DNA from: Ustulina deusta
Taxonomy: Eukaryota; Ascomycota; Sordariomycetes; Xylariales; Xylariaceae
NCBI GenBank assembly: GCA_023159155.1
Contig: JAJNNX010000001.1
Location: forward strand, 434,001 to 498,000
DNA: 64,000 nt
Direction: 5' to 3'
A program made the position numbers and the translations under genes. Below, in pieces: positions 62,400 to 64,000 of the stretch (positions are counted from its first letter, which is position 1; each line of letters opens with the position of its first letter). The notes under the pieces are model-generated. The model did not search any database. It was not told where the DNA came from and worked only from the letters and a program-made list of their open reading frames with translations.

Positions 62400-63565
62400 T
62401 CACTGCCAATCTACCAGAATCGTTTCACTCTGTTTCAGATGCGCGTATTGGACGCTCTCTTTCCAAACCAAATCTCGCTTCTGCGCATTCCTAGATTCGA
62501 CGCTAGTCTCAAAGATTTCATTGTTGACGCAGTAGAGATCCTTGGGAAACTCCCCGTGGTACGACTCAAAAGCTGCCTGAAGGACTTCCGACGCCGACAT
62601 ATTTGGGCTTCGTACCGAACCGTTCGGCCACAAAAATGCGATAATAGGGTAGATAAGCTTGAAAATCAAGACACGGATGAGCCATGGTGCATGGCGTTGA
62701 AGGCCAGTCATCATAGTGCCTGGATCAACACCCAGGATGGCGATGTTGTTAAGAACGGGGTCTCGGTCCAGGCGACTTTGAAGTTCATGAATCATCATGA
62801 TCAAAAATAGCTTGGCGGCACCATAGCGACGAAACCCACTCTTCCACGATGGATCCTCTTGCGCGGAGCTCCATGTACCTCTGGCTATAGCTTCAAAGCT
62901 GTCCTTGTCGTGCACGAAAGTCTTGTACTTTTCATCCGCGAAGGCCTGGCTCCTGTCGTTCCGTTTGTCGTAGGGACTAGAAAGAGGATGTTGGTATTAG
63001 TTGATGCACGACCGACACAACCAGGTCTCATGGTTGACCATATAATAAATGCCCCATGAGAGAAGCCAACGGTAGATGTCAGTAGGATAGGGTATGCCCG
63101 AACTTACTCATGAGATTGACTGCCAATAACAACTATACGCCCAGATTCCTTGTTCATGCTTTTCAGCAACAGCAGGGCAAGCAGCCAATGGCCCAGATAA
63201 TTCGTGCTGAAGGTCATGTCGAGGCCATCCCGAGTCCAAACCTGCTTGCCGAAGTCTTGGAATCCGGCATTGAGGATGAGGACTTGGATGGGTGGGAGGG
63301 AACCTGCGACCACGCGCGCATTGAGTGCCTCGGCGACACCACGAACGCTGCTGAGGTCGTTCAGGTCTAGGGAGACGACATCGTGAGAGTGTGAGGGGGT
63401 CTCTGAGAGTATTGTCTTGAGACTAGATGCCGAATCTGCCTCGCGAACGGCGTAGAGACCATGATACCCTTTGAGATTTGGCTGGGATGCGATTTGTTTG
63501 GCGATGGAGCTCCCAAGGCCGCCATTCGCGTCGGTCACTACGACGGTGCCCTTTGCTGCGCTCAT
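62400..63565 (-). CDS. Short-chain dehydrogenase/reductase, retinol-dehydrogenase-like
   Basis: Two exons, 63565-63108 and 62976-62400, with a 131-nt intron (ga|gtaagt ... tctag|t), give 344 residues from MSAAKG. I chose this start because the Rossmann strand follows at once: VVVTDANGGLG (cofactor loop, residues 8-18). DVVSLDLNDL gives the Asp that contacts adenine, then VLILNAG, STNYLGHWLLALLLL and GRIVVIGSQSHDPY follow. The catalytic pair is Y204 and K208 in RRYGAAK. VLGVDPGTMMTGL and a long C-terminal part with WLIRVLIFKLIYPIIAFLW, possibly membrane-associated, come after. This matches fungal NADP-dependent SDRs of the WW-domain oxidoreductase or retinol-dehydrogenase type; the substrate is unknown. 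An upstream in-frame ATG at 63705 would add a 46-residue extension that looks unlikely. Intact. Confidence 0.88.
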
Positions 63566-63924
63566 TGTCGAAAAAGGTGGCAGGGTAATTGTGCATGCGC
63601 GAGGAGGAATAGCAATTTCTTTGATTGTGATCATGGAGTGGCGTCTAGAATGCGACAGGGCTAGATAAAGACTAGAATTCGATGGGGCGCGATGAGGATT
63701 CATTTGAGGAAAAAGTGTCAGAAGGGAGACAGCCAGCACCGCTCGCTAGTGTGACCGGAAATAGGGAGGGACAAAGCCCTAGGTATCCGGCAGGTGTCCT
63801 GAGGCTTACAAACAACGAGGTAGCTTGAGGAAATGCGACATCAATTAAGTTACCACCAACATCCACCAACATGAGCATGGGACTGAAGACGTTGGAAGAT
63901 GATTGCTGACCTCACCGCGAGCTG

Positions 63925-63995
63925 CATGGGGCCAAAAGTCAACATGCAGCCAACATGTAACCAACACGCAGGCAGCCAGTAACCAACATGCAACT
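63925..63995 (+). repeat. Degenerate tandem repeat (aaccaacatgca)
   Basis: Five or six imperfect copies of a 10-14 bp unit such as caacatgcagc, aaccaacatgca and aaccaacacgca lie about 360 bp upstream of the SDR start. The array continues to the window edge. Confidence 0.6.
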
Positions 63996-64000
63996 ATCTT

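Overview
The window looks like chromosomal DNA of a filamentous ascomycete (Pezizomycotina). The evidence is genes with short GT-AG introns of about 50-130 nt, HET-domain and NB-ARC/TPR (NLR-type) incompatibility-class genes, a SAT4-like rhodopsin-domain membrane protein, and a 41.5 kb AT-rich block whose repeated sequences differ by transitions and whose former C/G-rich codons have become TAA/TAG/TAT. That is the signature of repeat-induced point mutation (RIP). The genus cannot be named from the sequence.

Layout. (1) 1-15,897, left flank, gene-poor and decaying: an intact NAD(P)-binding oxidoreductase (1891-2598), a possible single-pass membrane protein (4549-5085), a HET-domain pseudogene (8354-9480) with a HET-N-terminus-like fragment on the opposite strand beside it (7946-8305), a six-exon NLR with an alpha/beta-hydrolase domain, NB-ARC and nearly identical TPRs (12862-9725), a broken member of a fungal accessory family (13068-14285) and a broken short-chain dehydrogenase (15206-15877). 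(2) 15,898-57,475, a nest of six retroelements that can be peeled back to one 16-bp target site (tataccaagaaccgaa). L1 is a Tad-like LINE on the minus strand (15914-35354). R1 (19763-32512) sits inside L1, and R2 (24601-32054) sits inside R1. R3 (35361-57460) sits inside the right-hand target duplication of L1. R4, a Ty3/gypsy chromovirus (36879-44548), and R5 (46995-54269) both sit inside R3. Each of the five LTR elements has paired LTRs and a recognisable 5-bp target duplication. No intact gene was found in this block. (3) 57,476-64,000, right flank, with ordinary intact genes: a CHORD-like zinc-binding protein (58160-58908), a multi-exon SAT4-like integral membrane protein (61520-59878) and a two-exon SDR oxidoreductase (63565-62400).

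How the parts relate. The HET and NLR genes belong to families that act in fungal allorecognition and regulated cell death. Here they lie tail to tail about 45 bp apart, and both carry premature stops. Decay is one-sided: several genes left of the retroelement nest are broken, while those to the right read through. The nest may be a pericentromeric or heterochromatic AT-rich island, but nothing in the sequence proves centromere identity. Gene models were spliced by eye from splice consensus and reading-frame continuity. Inside the AT-rich block only R4 and part of L1 could be assigned to protein domains.
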